A stretch of DNA of 14,852 nt, taken from NCBI GenBank assembly GCA_039715165.1, contig JBDLHX010000057.1, positions 1 to 14,852 on the forward strand. Reading direction: 5' to 3'. The first letter of the stretch is position 1. Each line of letters opens with the position of its first letter. Made by a program: the position numbers and the translations under genes. Below, piece by piece: positions 7,960-14,386 of the stretch. The notes beneath the pieces were generated by a model. The model ran no database searches. It was not told where the DNA came from and saw nothing but the letters and a program-made list of their open reading frames with translations. Origin of the DNA: JAHEEL01 sp039715165 (lineage in GTDB: Bacteria; Actinomycetota; Acidimicrobiia; Spongiisociales; UBA5794).

Positions 7960-8044
7960 CGGAGAGGGTGGGATTCGAACCCACGGAGGCTTGCGCCTCG
8001 CTGGTTTTCAAGACCAGTACTTTCGTCCGCTCAGTCACCTCTCC
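7960..8044 (-). tRNA. tRNA-Ser(UGA)
   Basis: Acceptor GGAGAGG pairs with CCTCTCC and the discriminator is G. The anticodon stem CTGGT/ACCAG encloses loop CTTGAAA, with anticodon TGA (complement of 8008-8010). A long variable arm GCGAGGCGCAAGCCTCCG and T-arm GTGGG TTCGAAT CCCAC are present. The bases after the discriminator are CTG, so CCA is not encoded, unlike the other four tRNAs here. It reads UCA, and UCG by wobble. Confidence 0.97.
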
Positions 8045-8061
8045 GAGCGATACAACAGTAA

Positions 8062-8079
8062 CGGCGCCCGAAGGCGCCG
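8062..8079 (-). terminator. UUCG-capped hairpin between two serine tRNA genes
   Basis: Read on the minus strand this is CGGCGCC TTCG GGCGCCG, a perfect seven-base GC-only stem closed by the extra-stable C(UUCG)G tetraloop. It is followed by the moderately T-rich TTACTGTTGT. It sits ten bases past the 3' end of tRNA-Ser(CGA) and 17 bases ahead of tRNA-Ser(UGA). It could end the first transcript or mark a processing point in a joint one. Confidence 0.6.
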
Positions 8080-8089
8080 CTCCTGATGT

Positions 8090-8180
8090 TGGCGGAGGGG
8101 GTGGGATTTGAACCCACGGGACCGGAATCCGGTCCAACGGTTTTCGAGACCGTCACATTCGTCCGCTCTGTCACCCCTCC
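8090..8180 (-). tRNA. tRNA-Ser(CGA)
   Basis: Acceptor GGAGGGG pairs with CCCCTCC, the discriminator is G, and CCA is encoded at 8090-8092. The anticodon stem ACGGT/ACCGT encloses loop CTCGAAA, with anticodon CGA (complement of 8144-8146). The long variable arm contains GGACCGGATTCCGGTCC. It reads UCG. It lies 58 bases past the tadA stop on the same strand; a TACACT at 8216-8211 could be its own -10 element. Confidence 0.97.
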
Positions 8181-8238
8181 ATCACCGGTCATGCCGGGAT
8201 GTGCGACGGGAGTGTACCGAGGTCGTTCGGCTGTCGGC

Positions 8239-8718
8239 CTAGCGGTGTTCGTCGAAGAACTCCCTCAGAAGCTTCGCTGCCTCGTTCTCGCGAACGCCGG
8301 CGACCACCTCACATCTGTGGTTCAGGCGTTCGTCCTGGGGGATGTTGTACAGACTCCACACGGCTCCGGCCTTCGGATCGGCGGCACCGAACACGATCCG
8401 GTCGACGCGAGACCAGACGGCGGCCATCGCGCACATCGCACAGGGTTCGAGCGTCACAACCAGGGAGTGCCCCGTCAGACGCCACTCACCGAGCTCTCGT
8501 GATCGTTCCGACAGCACGAGCATCTCGGCATGAGCCGTGGCATCGCCTCGCTCCTCGCGCCGATTGTGGTCCCTCGCAACCGCGCTCCCATCCCGATCGA
8601 GAAGGATGGCGCCGATCGGAATGTCCCCGTGGTCGAGGGCCAACGAGGCCTCTTCAAGCGCCGCTCCCATCGCTGTGTCCCAGTCCAATACTTGGCCTCT
8701 CGCTTCTACACTCCCCAT
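8239..8718 (-). CDS. tadA: tRNA-specific adenosine deaminase
   Basis: This 159-residue protein is TadA, which deaminates A34 of tRNA-Arg(ACG) to inosine in the cytoplasm and is essential in most bacteria. The cytidine-deaminase fold is plain. AHAEM supplies the zinc ligand His63 and proton-shuttling Glu65, and EPCAMC supplies the zinc ligands Cys93 and Cys96. The conserved GDIPIGA and GAADPKAGAVWSLYNI stretches are present. Length and motif spacing match the family. The frame is open to 8865, but that part is antisense to tRNA-Ser(GGA). I chose the ATG at 8718, five bases from the 5' end of that tRNA. Its upstream bases (TCCGTAGG) give only a weak ribosome binding site. A TTG at 8688, preceded by AGAGG at seven bases, would still leave the whole domain and is a fair alternative. 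Confidence 0.95.
   Translation of the reverse strand: MGSVEARGQVLDWDTAMGAALEEASLALDHGDIPIGAILLDRDGSAVARDHNRREERGDATAHAEMLVLSERSRELGEWRLTGHSLVVTLEPCAMCAMAAVWSRVDRIVFGAADPKAGAVWSLYNIPQDERLNHRCEVVAGVRENEAAKLLREFFDEHR
8707..8712 (+). promoter_or_regulatory. candidate -10 element for tRNA-Ser(GGA)
   Basis: TACACT lies 11 bases ahead of the mature tRNA 5' end, where a -10 hexamer would be expected. I see no convincing -35 at the usual distance. If real, it falls inside the first codons of tadA when that gene starts at 8718, so the two genes would compete for the same DNA. Confidence 0.35.
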
Positions 8719-8723
8719 CCTAC

Positions 8724-8813
8724 GGAGGGGTCGCATAGTCTGGCCTAGTGCGCACGCCTGGAAAGCGTGTATGTGGAAACGCATCGAGGGTTCGAATCCC
8801 TCCCCCTCCGCCA
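8724..8813 (+). tRNA. tRNA-Ser(GGA)
   Basis: Acceptor GGAGGGG pairs with CCCCTCC, the discriminator is G, and CCA is encoded at 8811-8813. The anticodon stem CACGC/GCGTG encloses loop CTGGAAA, with anticodon GGA at 8760-8762. A variable arm TATGTGGAAACGCATC and T-arm GAGGG TTCGAAT CCCTC are present. It reads UCC and UCU. It is head-to-head with tadA and followed at once by a strong hairpin. Confidence 0.97.
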
Positions 8814-8823
8814 GCTCTCTCGA

Positions 8824-8849
8824 AGACCGACCCCTCTCGGGGTCGGTCT
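8824..8849 (+). terminator. terminator of tRNA-Ser(GGA)
   Basis: AGACCGACCCC and GGGGTCGGTCT form a perfect 11-base stem with loop TCTC, ten bases past the tRNA. A pyrimidine-rich tail, CGCTCTTCTCTCCC, follows. The tail is not a pure T-run, but stem strength and position make an intrinsic terminator the natural reading. Confidence 0.8.
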
Positions 8850-8863
8850 CGCTCTTCTCTCCC

Positions 8864-8912
8864 ATCGTTTGTGTCTAATGCCACAGCAGTTGTGGTTCTA
8901 GACACAGACGAC
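8864..8912 (-). repeat. 49-base palindromic repeat, copy C
   Basis: CGTTTGTGTCTA (8866-8877) pairs with TAGACACAGACG (8899-8910) with one wobble. A three-base internal loop (ATG against TTC) follows, then CCACA against TGTGG around GCAGT. Read on the minus strand it aligns with copies A and B without gaps, keeping the same asymmetric internal loop. It starts six bases past the stop of the secreted-protein gene at 8919 and lies just after the tRNA-Ser(GGA) terminator, so it could serve both strands. Confidence 0.85.
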
Positions 8913-8918
8913 GGGGAA

Positions 8919-9458
8919 TCAGCCGCTCCGGTCGGACGCGTCGTAGGAGATGACCCCCACATCTCTGCTCTCGTCGACAACTCCGGCGAGCGGACTCGTG
9001 AATGTGGCGTGGCACACTGACTTGGCAACTCCCGTCGCACTGCTGAATCGCCCAGTACCCCCGTCGACCACCTGCGTCGCGTCGATGCGCACGGTCGTCA
9101 AGGAGAGGGGAGTGATCTTCCCTGTGTAGGTGAAGTGAAGTTCATCCCCGTTCGCCGCAACGATGACGGCATTTCCACCCGTCAAGTCCCCAGTTCCGAG
9201 ATGGGAGCAGTGCTTCCCCCAGCCCGTGGTGGATCCCATGTGCGTCGCCTTCCCTTCGGTGATGGTCAGGAGGACTCCCACGTAGCCGGTCAGTCCCTCG
9301 CACCAGTTCGCATCGGGCACGATCTCGAACGGTCCCGACCACTCCATCTTGAATGGGCGCTCCGGCGCTGCCCCGGGATCGGCGGACGCCGCGACCGGCA
9401 CGAGTAGGGACAAGGCACACAGCACCACGAGAACCTTCAACCATCTCTTCGTTTGCAT
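8919..9458 (-). CDS. small secreted protein, possible dirigent-like beta-barrel
   Basis: This is a 179-residue exported protein of unknown function. A Sec signal peptide (Lys/Arg n-region, hydrophobic core LVVLCALSLLVPV) should be cut after ASA at residue 26. The mature part is rich in short beta-type segments, with THMGSTTGWG, AANGDELHFTYTG and DGGTGRFSSATG. Combinations of G.ATH.G, a NGD.L...YTG strand and GTGRF..ATG recur in secreted actinobacterial proteins of presumed dirigent or allene-oxide-cyclase-like barrel fold; this link is from memory. The mature part has three Cys. The start is the ATG at 9458, with AGGAAGGA about seven bases upstream; the open frame to 9491 is ignored. It lies 87 bases downstream of the SARP-type gene on the same strand and could be co-transcribed. 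A 49-base palindrome follows its stop. Confidence 0.82.
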   Translation of the reverse strand: MQTKRWLKVLVVLCALSLLVPVAASADPGAAPERPFKMEWSGPFEIVPDANWCEGLTGYVGVLLTITEGKATHMGSTTGWGKHCSHLGTGDLTGGNAVIVAANGDELHFTYTGKITPLSLTTVRIDATQVVDGGTGRFSSATGVAKSVCHATFTSPLAGVVDESRDVGVISYDASDRSG

Positions 9459-9545
9459 GGCGTATTCCTTCCTGTATCTACGCCGTACCACGCCATCATT
9501 CCCGCAGGGGTGCGTGCAGAGCGAGTGGAAGGCGCGTGGAGTCGG

Positions 9546-12500
9546 CTAGAGCCTGTCGAGGACCGCTCGGGCGGCGACGAGGTCCGGGGCGTCAAAGCCC
9601 TCCGTGAACCACGAGTAGATCGGCTCGAGCGCCTTCTCGGCATCGGCGGTTCGGTCTGCCTCGCTATGGACGGTGGCCAACTCAGTGGCCGCCCGAAGCT
9701 CCAGGAGGCGGGCACCGATCCCACGTGAGGCTTCGACCGCTTCCTCGGCCGCCCTGACCGCTGCATCTGGATCGCCCATCTCGCGCATCAGCCTGGCCCT
9801 CGGGACGAGGAGGTGTGTGTGGCACAGCCACTCCAGTGACTCGGCTGCCGGACCGAGTTCGCGTTCGATGATCTCAAGCCCCCGCGCTGGCCTCCCCCGA
9901 CACTGCTCCAATCCGGCCATCAGGGCATACCAGTAACCACGGAACGCGCCGACACCCATGGTCTCCCACGCGTCCAGACCTCGCTGGAGTTCGACAATCC
10001 CTGCCTCCCCATCCTCGACGTAGCCCTTGGCTGCGGCGCGGTAGATGTCCGCGGCGATTGACCAGAACTCGAAATGCTCTGCTGCGGCGACCTCAGCGAA
10101 CTCCTCGTTGCGATCGAGGGCAGTCTCGAAATCGTGAAGGGCTAGGCGTACGAGCACGCCGCCGATACCGAGGGCATGGTTGAGGCTGAATGGATGGCCG
10201 ATGCGTCGAGCGAGAGCGATACCTTCCTCAGCGAGTTCGATGGCTTGGTCCGGGTAGCCGCGGTGAGCCATATTGAAGGCATCCCAGACCAGCGCTTCCG
10301 GCCCAACGGCCTGTCCGAGAACGTACATCAGCCATCCGTGACGGTCCGGGTCATATCTCCCTCTGGCAACGGCGATGTTGTCGTGCCCGGCATCGAGGTC
10401 TCCCTGCCATGTCTGCTCGTATCCCATCATGTAGTGGCTGAGCATGATCAACCCTGGATCGCCGAGGTCGCGAGCGATCTCCTGGACCTCCTCTGCCGTC
10501 GCGAGAGCAAGACCGTGGAGAGCCCGGAGCGTGGCGAAGTGGCTGATACCGGCGATCGCCATTGCCGTCATCGGCGACGGGTCGAGCCGGTTGCACAGCT
10601 CTCGGACGCGCCACCCGCTCCGCTCGAGCTCTGGAGCGGTGTAGCCCCGCACCGCCATCGTCGGTGCTGCGAGTGCCACGAGCAGCCCGAGTTCGAGCAC
10701 ATCCCTCTCCGGACCCTCGGGAAGGGTTGGGATCAGTTCGACGGCTCGCGAGAGGTGCCGGATGGCTTCGTCGTTGCCGGACATTCGGTATGCGCGTTGC
10801 CCTGCGAGCTGCAGATACGCGATCGCGGGTTCAACGAGACCCGCCTCGTCGAAATGGTGCGCTAGGTCAACGACCGGCGGTTCCGAGTGGCCTTGGAAGA
10901 GGGCCTCAATCGCCTTCCCGGTCTTCTCGTGGAGCCGGACCCGCTCGGCGTCATCGAGCAGCCCGTAGAGGTATCGCTGGAAGAGGATGTGGCGAAAGCG
11001 GTGGCGGACGATGAGCTTCCCGTCGGCTCGCGTCGCACCCAACGGCTCGATGAGACGGTGCTGCGACGTACTCTCCAATCCCAAGCGGGCTGATGCGTCG
11101 GGATCCTCCCTCACCGCAGCGACGGTCTCCTCTGCGAACTCTTCCCCTTGCACAGCCGCGACCATCAGATCGCGTTGGAGGTCACCCGGGAGACGGGCAA
11201 TCCGCTGTGCGACAACGGCCTCCACCCTGGTGGGGAGCGCCTCCCAGTCGAGCGATTCCTGCGCAGTCCAGATGCCCGCTTGGTTGCGGCGGATGTCCGC
11301 TCGATCCTGCATGCCCCGAACCATCTCAACGGTGAAGAGGGGATGACCTTCGGTATAGGAGTAGAGGCGGTCGCGGAATGCACCGTCCAGCTCGTTCGGT
11401 TCCGAATCGACGAGTGCATCAACGAAGCCGCGGTCCGAACCGAGTTCGATCGCGCAATCGGATCTGATCGCCTGTAGCTCGCGGATAACCGGTTCGAGGG
11501 GGTGCGTTCCCCCTGCCGAGTCCACGATCTCCTCAGGTCGGTAGAGGCCGACGATGAGGATCCGTTGACCGCCGAGGCGTCGGGCAAGATGCCAGAGCAG
11601 AGCGATTGAAGCCCGGTCCGCCCACTGGAGATCATCGACGACGATCAGCAGCGGGTGAGCCGCGGCGACTCCGTGAAGGAGGGCCGTGTACTCGTCGAAG
11701 AGCGCAGGCTGCATCCGCTCCGGTACGGGCGGACGACTCGCCACAACCTCTGCACGATTGCGCAGCCCTTCGAGCCAATCCGCTCCCGGCATCGCTTGCT
11801 CGGCCCGGCGAGCGAGCATCATCCCGTTGACCATCACGCCCAGCAGACTTGGGCCGCGCTCGTAGGTGAGTCTCGACGTGAGCGGAATCGCCTCCCACAG
11901 GCGAGTCGCCTGCTCCCTGTCGAGTGCGCCGGCGCCGAGGCTCGCCTCCACGTCACCGGTCAAGGCTCCGAGCACTTCGCGGAACGGGAGGTATGGATCA
12001 CCCAATCCGCCGTAGGCGTTGCACCGTCCCATTGCCACGAGAAGCCCCGGCGCGTCTGTTGCTTGCTGAGCGAACTCAGCGGCAAGCATCGTCTTCCCAC
12101 TGCCGGCCTCGCCGGCAACCATGACCACGCGACCCCCGCCTCCGAAGGCGGCATCGAGGCGGCGGTGGAGGAAGTCCAACTCTCTCTCGCGGCCCACGAA
12201 TAGCGGAGATGCCATCGCCGGCCGAGCCACCGTGAGGAATTGCGGATAGGCGATCTCAAGATCGGGATCCGCCTCCGACACATTCCCGGCGCGGATCTGG
12301 CCTGCCAGCGCAGCTGTGCCTACCGCAGGAACCGCGCCCAGTTCGGCCTCGAGGCGATCGCTCAGTGCGGCGAAGTGCGCCAGCGCCCGTGCCGGATCTC
12401 CGGACCCGGCCAGTAGGCGCATCAGCTGCCGATGCGCGCGCTCGTCCCATGGATCTACCTCGGCGAGTCGCTCGGCTACGGGGATCGCACGGCTCCAGTC

Positions 12501-13037
12501 GCCGGCGCGCTCGTGATGCGTCACGAGAGAACGGAGCGCTCCGGCGAGGTGTCTACGGGCTCGCTCCGCCGTCACGATCACCCATTCGTCCCACTCCACT
12601 CCGGCCCTGACGTGGATGTCCTCCAGCAAGGACCCACGCCAAAGCTGCACGGCGCTTTCCCACGCCTCGACCGCTCCCTCTTCGTCAACCGGTGTGTCTG
12701 CGAGCCTCTCGAACTCGGCGAGATCAACCCAGACCTCGGGGCCGGCCACGAGCGCCACATTGCTTCTGTCCGTCTCGAGATGTTGTGAATCGCGTTCGCG
12801 GTCTCCGAGTGCCCTCCGCAAGACCGACAGTACGTGGCGCAGGTTGCTGAGCGCTGCGCCCTCGGGCCTCTCCGGCCACAGCATCTCTGCGAGGACTGCG
12901 CGATGAGAGGGACGACCCGGTTCGGAGGCGAGGTAGGCGAGCAGCGCCCGCGCTGAATCGGATTCGAACCCTGTGATCGGATCCCCATCGAGCACAGCGA
13001 CGAACGGGCCCAGGAGACTGATCTCGAGGCGGGCCAC
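9546..13037 (-). CDS. SARP/AfsR-type transcriptional regulator with BTAD, ATPase and TPR-like domains
   Basis: This is a 1163-residue regulator. Residues 1-100 form an OmpR-like winged helix (LEISLLGPF, then SDSARALLAYLA and SNLRHVLSVLRRALGD). Residues about 101-250 are the bacterial transcriptional activator domain (BTAD, PF03704). Together these make a SARP-type DNA-binding unit. FVGRERELDFL at 280-290 opens an AAA_16/STAND ATPase, with Walker A GEAGSGKT (309-316, Lys315) and Walker B LLIVVDDLQW (Asp468, Asp469). From about 690 to the end the protein is helical, TPR-like, and probably senses a ligand or partner. No C-terminal LuxR HTH is present, unlike LAL regulators. I chose the GTG at 13037, which has GAAGGGGA close upstream and gives the family's usual short N-terminus; the ATG at 13061 is possible. 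Three heptamers at 13111-13139, just upstream, look like its own binding site. It is divergent from the small protein and esterase. Confidence 0.92.
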   Translation of the reverse strand: MARLEISLLGPFVAVLDGDPITGFESDSARALLAYLASEPGRPSHRAVLAEMLWPERPEGAALSNLRHVLSVLRRALGDRERDSQHLETDRSNVALVAGPEVWVDLAEFERLADTPVDEEGAVEAWESAVQLWRGSLLEDIHVRAGVEWDEWVIVTAERARRHLAGALRSLVTHHERAGDWSRAIPVAERLAEVDPWDERAHRQLMRLLAGSGDPARALAHFAALSDRLEAELGAVPAVGTAALAGQIRAGNVSEADPDLEIAYPQFLTVARPAMASPLFVGRERELDFLHRRLDAAFGGGGRVVMVAGEAGSGKTMLAAEFAQQATDAPGLLVAMGRCNAYGGLGDPYLPFREVLGALTGDVEASLGAGALDREQATRLWEAIPLTSRLTYERGPSLLGVMVNGMMLARRAEQAMPGADWLEGLRNRAEVVASRPPVPERMQPALFDEYTALLHGVAAAHPLLIVVDDLQWADRASIALLWHLARRLGGQRILIVGLYRPEEIVDSAGGTHPLEPVIRELQAIRSDCAIELGSDRGFVDALVDSEPNELDGAFRDRLYSYTEGHPLFTVEMVRGMQDRADIRRNQAGIWTAQESLDWEALPTRVEAVVAQRIARLPGDLQRDLMVAAVQGEEFAEETVAAVREDPDASARLGLESTSQHRLIEPLGATRADGKLIVRHRFRHILFQRYLYGLLDDAERVRLHEKTGKAIEALFQGHSEPPVVDLAHHFDEAGLVEPAIAYLQLAGQRAYRMSGNDEAIRHLSRAVELIPTLPEGPERDVLELGLLVALAAPTMAVRGYTAPELERSGWRVRELCNRLDPSPMTAMAIAGISHFATLRALHGLALATAEEVQEIARDLGDPGLIMLSHYMMGYEQTWQGDLDAGHDNIAVARGRYDPDRHGWLMYVLGQAVGPEALVWDAFNMAHRGYPDQAIELAEEGIALARRIGHPFSLNHALGIGGVLVRLALHDFETALDRNEEFAEVAAAEHFEFWSIAADIYRAAAKGYVEDGEAGIVELQRGLDAWETMGVGAFRGYWYALMAGLEQCRGRPARGLEIIERELGPAAESLEWLCHTHLLVPRARLMREMGDPDAAVRAAEEAVEASRGIGARLLELRAATELATVHSEADRTADAEKALEPIYSWFTEGFDAPDLVAARAVLDRL

Positions 13038-13063
13038 GTGTTCCCCTTCGAACCTCTCCATCC

Positions 13064-13092
13064 AGCATATCCCGGCAACCCGACACCGTCCC
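13064..13092 (-). promoter_or_regulatory. candidate promoter of the SARP-type regulator
   Basis: On the minus strand, TATGCT (13069-13064) and a poor GGGACG (13092-13087) are 17 bases apart. A start near 13057 would fit translation from the GTG at 13037 and would exclude the ATG at 13061 as practical start. Weak consensus, so tentative. Confidence 0.25.
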
Positions 13093-13110
13093 GGGCGATT
13101 TGCTGCGTCT

Positions 13111-13139
13111 CCACGCACCTCCCACGCGCTCTCCACGCA
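13111..13139 (+). promoter_or_regulatory. putative SARP operator: three heptamer direct repeats
   Basis: CCACGCA (13111-13117), CCACGCG (13122-13128) and CCACGCA (13133-13139) are separated by the four-base spacers CCTC and CTCT, an exact 11-bp period. SARP regulators such as ActII-ORF4 and AfsR are known to bind heptamer-type direct repeats spaced at about one helical turn just ahead of the -10 element. Here a -10-like CACGAT (13150-13155) follows 10 bases later, pointing to the 13185 gene. The heptamers lie between a SARP-type gene and its divergent neighbour, as expected for its operator. Confidence 0.6.
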
Positions 13140-13140
13140 G

Positions 13141-13152
13141 GTGAGCGCTCAC
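13141..13152. promoter_or_regulatory. perfect 12-base palindrome GTGAGCGCTCAC
   Basis: GTGAGC and GCTCAC are exact complements with no spacer, directly next to the third heptamer and overlapping the candidate -10 region of the small-protein gene. A dimeric repressor could bind there. It may instead be chance in GC-rich DNA. Confidence 0.4.
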
Positions 13153-13184
13153 GATGGATGAGACGCACGACGCGAGGAGGTCCC

Positions 13185-13391
13185 GTGGAGCCCCAGACGA
13201 CCAGCTACCGGGCGTTTCTCCTTCGTGTGTGGACGCAACGGCGAGGTACCAGTACCCGCGCTTCGGTTCGAGACGTAGAGAGCGGGGAGACCAAGGCCTT
13301 CACCAATCTCGATGCGCTCCATGAATGGCTGGACCACGAGATGACGGCCGATGCGGCTGCGGATCTGCGATCCCATCCATCGGATTCGTAG
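13185..13391 (+). CDS. 68-residue protein encoded opposite a SARP-type regulator
   Basis: This is a small soluble protein of about 68 residues without a named function. Visible parts are a YRAFLLRVW strand near the N-terminus, a central RASVRDVESGE turn, and FTNLDALHEWLDHEM, a helix near the end. I recall short proteins of this plan (FLLR.W..., then SGE...F..L..L..FL) next to BTAD-type regulators in Actinobacteria and Chloroflexi, but cannot confirm it here. The GTG at 13185 is preceded by a perfect GAGGAGG four bases away, which decides the start; the frame is open from 13038, but that part crosses the operator region. It is divergent from the regulator, and its stop is 13 bases ahead of the esterase ATG, so the two are probably one transcript. 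Confidence 0.75.
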   Translation: MEPQTTSYRAFLLRVWTQRRGTSTRASVRDVESGETKAFTNLDALHEWLDHEMTADAAADLRSHPSDS

Positions 13392-13404
13392 CTACCGTCG
13401 TCAC

Positions 13405-14352
13405 ATGCACATCGACCCTGCCTGGTTCGACCTCACCAACGCCGACCCCGAAACGCTCGACCTCAATGAGCAACTCGAGCAACTCACCATCCGGCTCGAC
13501 AATCCCATCGAGGTCGGCATCGAACCCCTCCGCGAAGCCAGAGAGAAGGGACGCGGGCTCTTCGGGCCCGTTGTGCGCTCCCCCAACGCCGTCGACCGCA
13601 CCATCCCGGGACCGAACGGCGGCCTCACCATTCGCGTCTTCACCCCGGAGCAGATCAACGGCATCTACCTCTACTTCCACGGCGGTGGTTGGGCGATGGG
13701 CGCCCCCGACTACCAGGACGGACGACTCGAGGAGATATCGCGACGGGCCAACGTGGCCGTTGTGTCCGTCGGGTACAGCCTCGCCCCGGAGCACCCTTAC
13801 CCGGCTCCGGCCGATGACGCAGAGGCTGCCTCCCGCTGGATCGTTGCCAACGCAGCCGCCGAGTTCGGAACCGACCGGGTCGTCCTCGGCGGCTCCTCGG
13901 CCGGAGCCCATCTCGCCGTCACGGCCATGCTGCGGATGAGGGACCGCCACGACTACACCGGCTTCGCCGGAGCGAACCTGATCTACGGCTTCTACGACCT
14001 GTCGCTCACGCCGAGCGCCCGCAACTGGGGCGACCGGCCGCTCGTCATGACCACCGACCTGTGCCGGTGGTTCGCCGATGTCTACGCCAACGGTGCCGAC
14101 CTCACAGACCCCGACGTCTCCCCCCTCTACGCCGACGTCACCGGCCTTGCTCCGGCGCTCTTCACCGTCGGGAGTCTCGATCCGCTCCTCGATGACACGC
14201 TTCTCATGGCGACCCGCTGGTCGGCGGCCGGCAATGGTGCAGGACTCCACGTCGTCCCAGGCGCGGCGCACGGTTTCGTTGGTGCGCCGACCAAAGACAG
14301 CGTCGAGGCTCGTGCCCGGATGGACGGCTTCATCTCCGAGCGGGTCTCCTGA
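13405..14352 (+). CDS. alpha/beta hydrolase, hormone-sensitive-lipase family esterase
   Basis: This is a 315-residue carboxylic ester hydrolase of the Abhydrolase_3/HSL family (family IV). The oxyanion-hole motif HGGGW starts at His92. The nucleophile elbow is GSSAG with Ser165, the acid is Asp259 in GSLDPLLDD, and the base is His289 in AAHGF, so the triad is complete and correctly spaced. The start at the ATG 13405 gives the usual family length. The frame stays open to an ATG at 13351, which would overlap the preceding gene and adds no domain; no clear ribosome binding site is seen, which fits read-through from the gene 13 bases upstream. There is no signal peptide, so it should be cytoplasmic. 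Substrates are probably short-chain esters, as in the family; the exact one is unknown. The SRP RNA promoter appears to overlap its stop codon. Confidence 0.93.
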   Translation: MHIDPAWFDLTNADPETLDLNEQLEQLTIRLDNPIEVGIEPLREAREKGRGLFGPVVRSPNAVDRTIPGPNGGLTIRVFTPEQINGIYLYFHGGGWAMGAPDYQDGRLEEISRRANVAVVSVGYSLAPEHPYPAPADDAEAASRWIVANAAAEFGTDRVVLGGSSAGAHLAVTAMLRMRDRHDYTGFAGANLIYGFYDLSLTPSARNWGDRPLVMTTDLCRWFADVYANGADLTDPDVSPLYADVTGLAPALFTVGSLDPLLDDTLLMATRWSAAGNGAGLHVVPGAAHGFVGAPTKDSVEARARMDGFISERVS

Positions 14353-14379
14353 CGCTCAATCCGGCATCCGGGGTACCAT
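14349..14379 (+). promoter_or_regulatory. candidate promoter of the SRP RNA
   Basis: CTGACG (14349-14354, four matches to TTGACA) and TACCAT (14374-14379, four matches to TATAAT) lie 19 bases apart, and the -10 ends seven bases before the RNA's first paired base. The -35 overlaps the esterase stop codon. Confidence 0.45.
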
Positions 14380-14386
14380 CCGAGGA

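Noticed and set aside
8719..8865. An N-terminal extension of TadA (reading GEGFEPSMRF...)
   Set aside because: This stretch is the complement of tRNA-Ser(GGA). Peptides of the type GEGFEPS or GGGIRTLD are common artefacts of serine tRNA genes.
8864..8912. The 49-base repeats as part of a CRISPR array
   Set aside because: The copies are kilobases apart, in both orientations, without regular spacers or cas genes.
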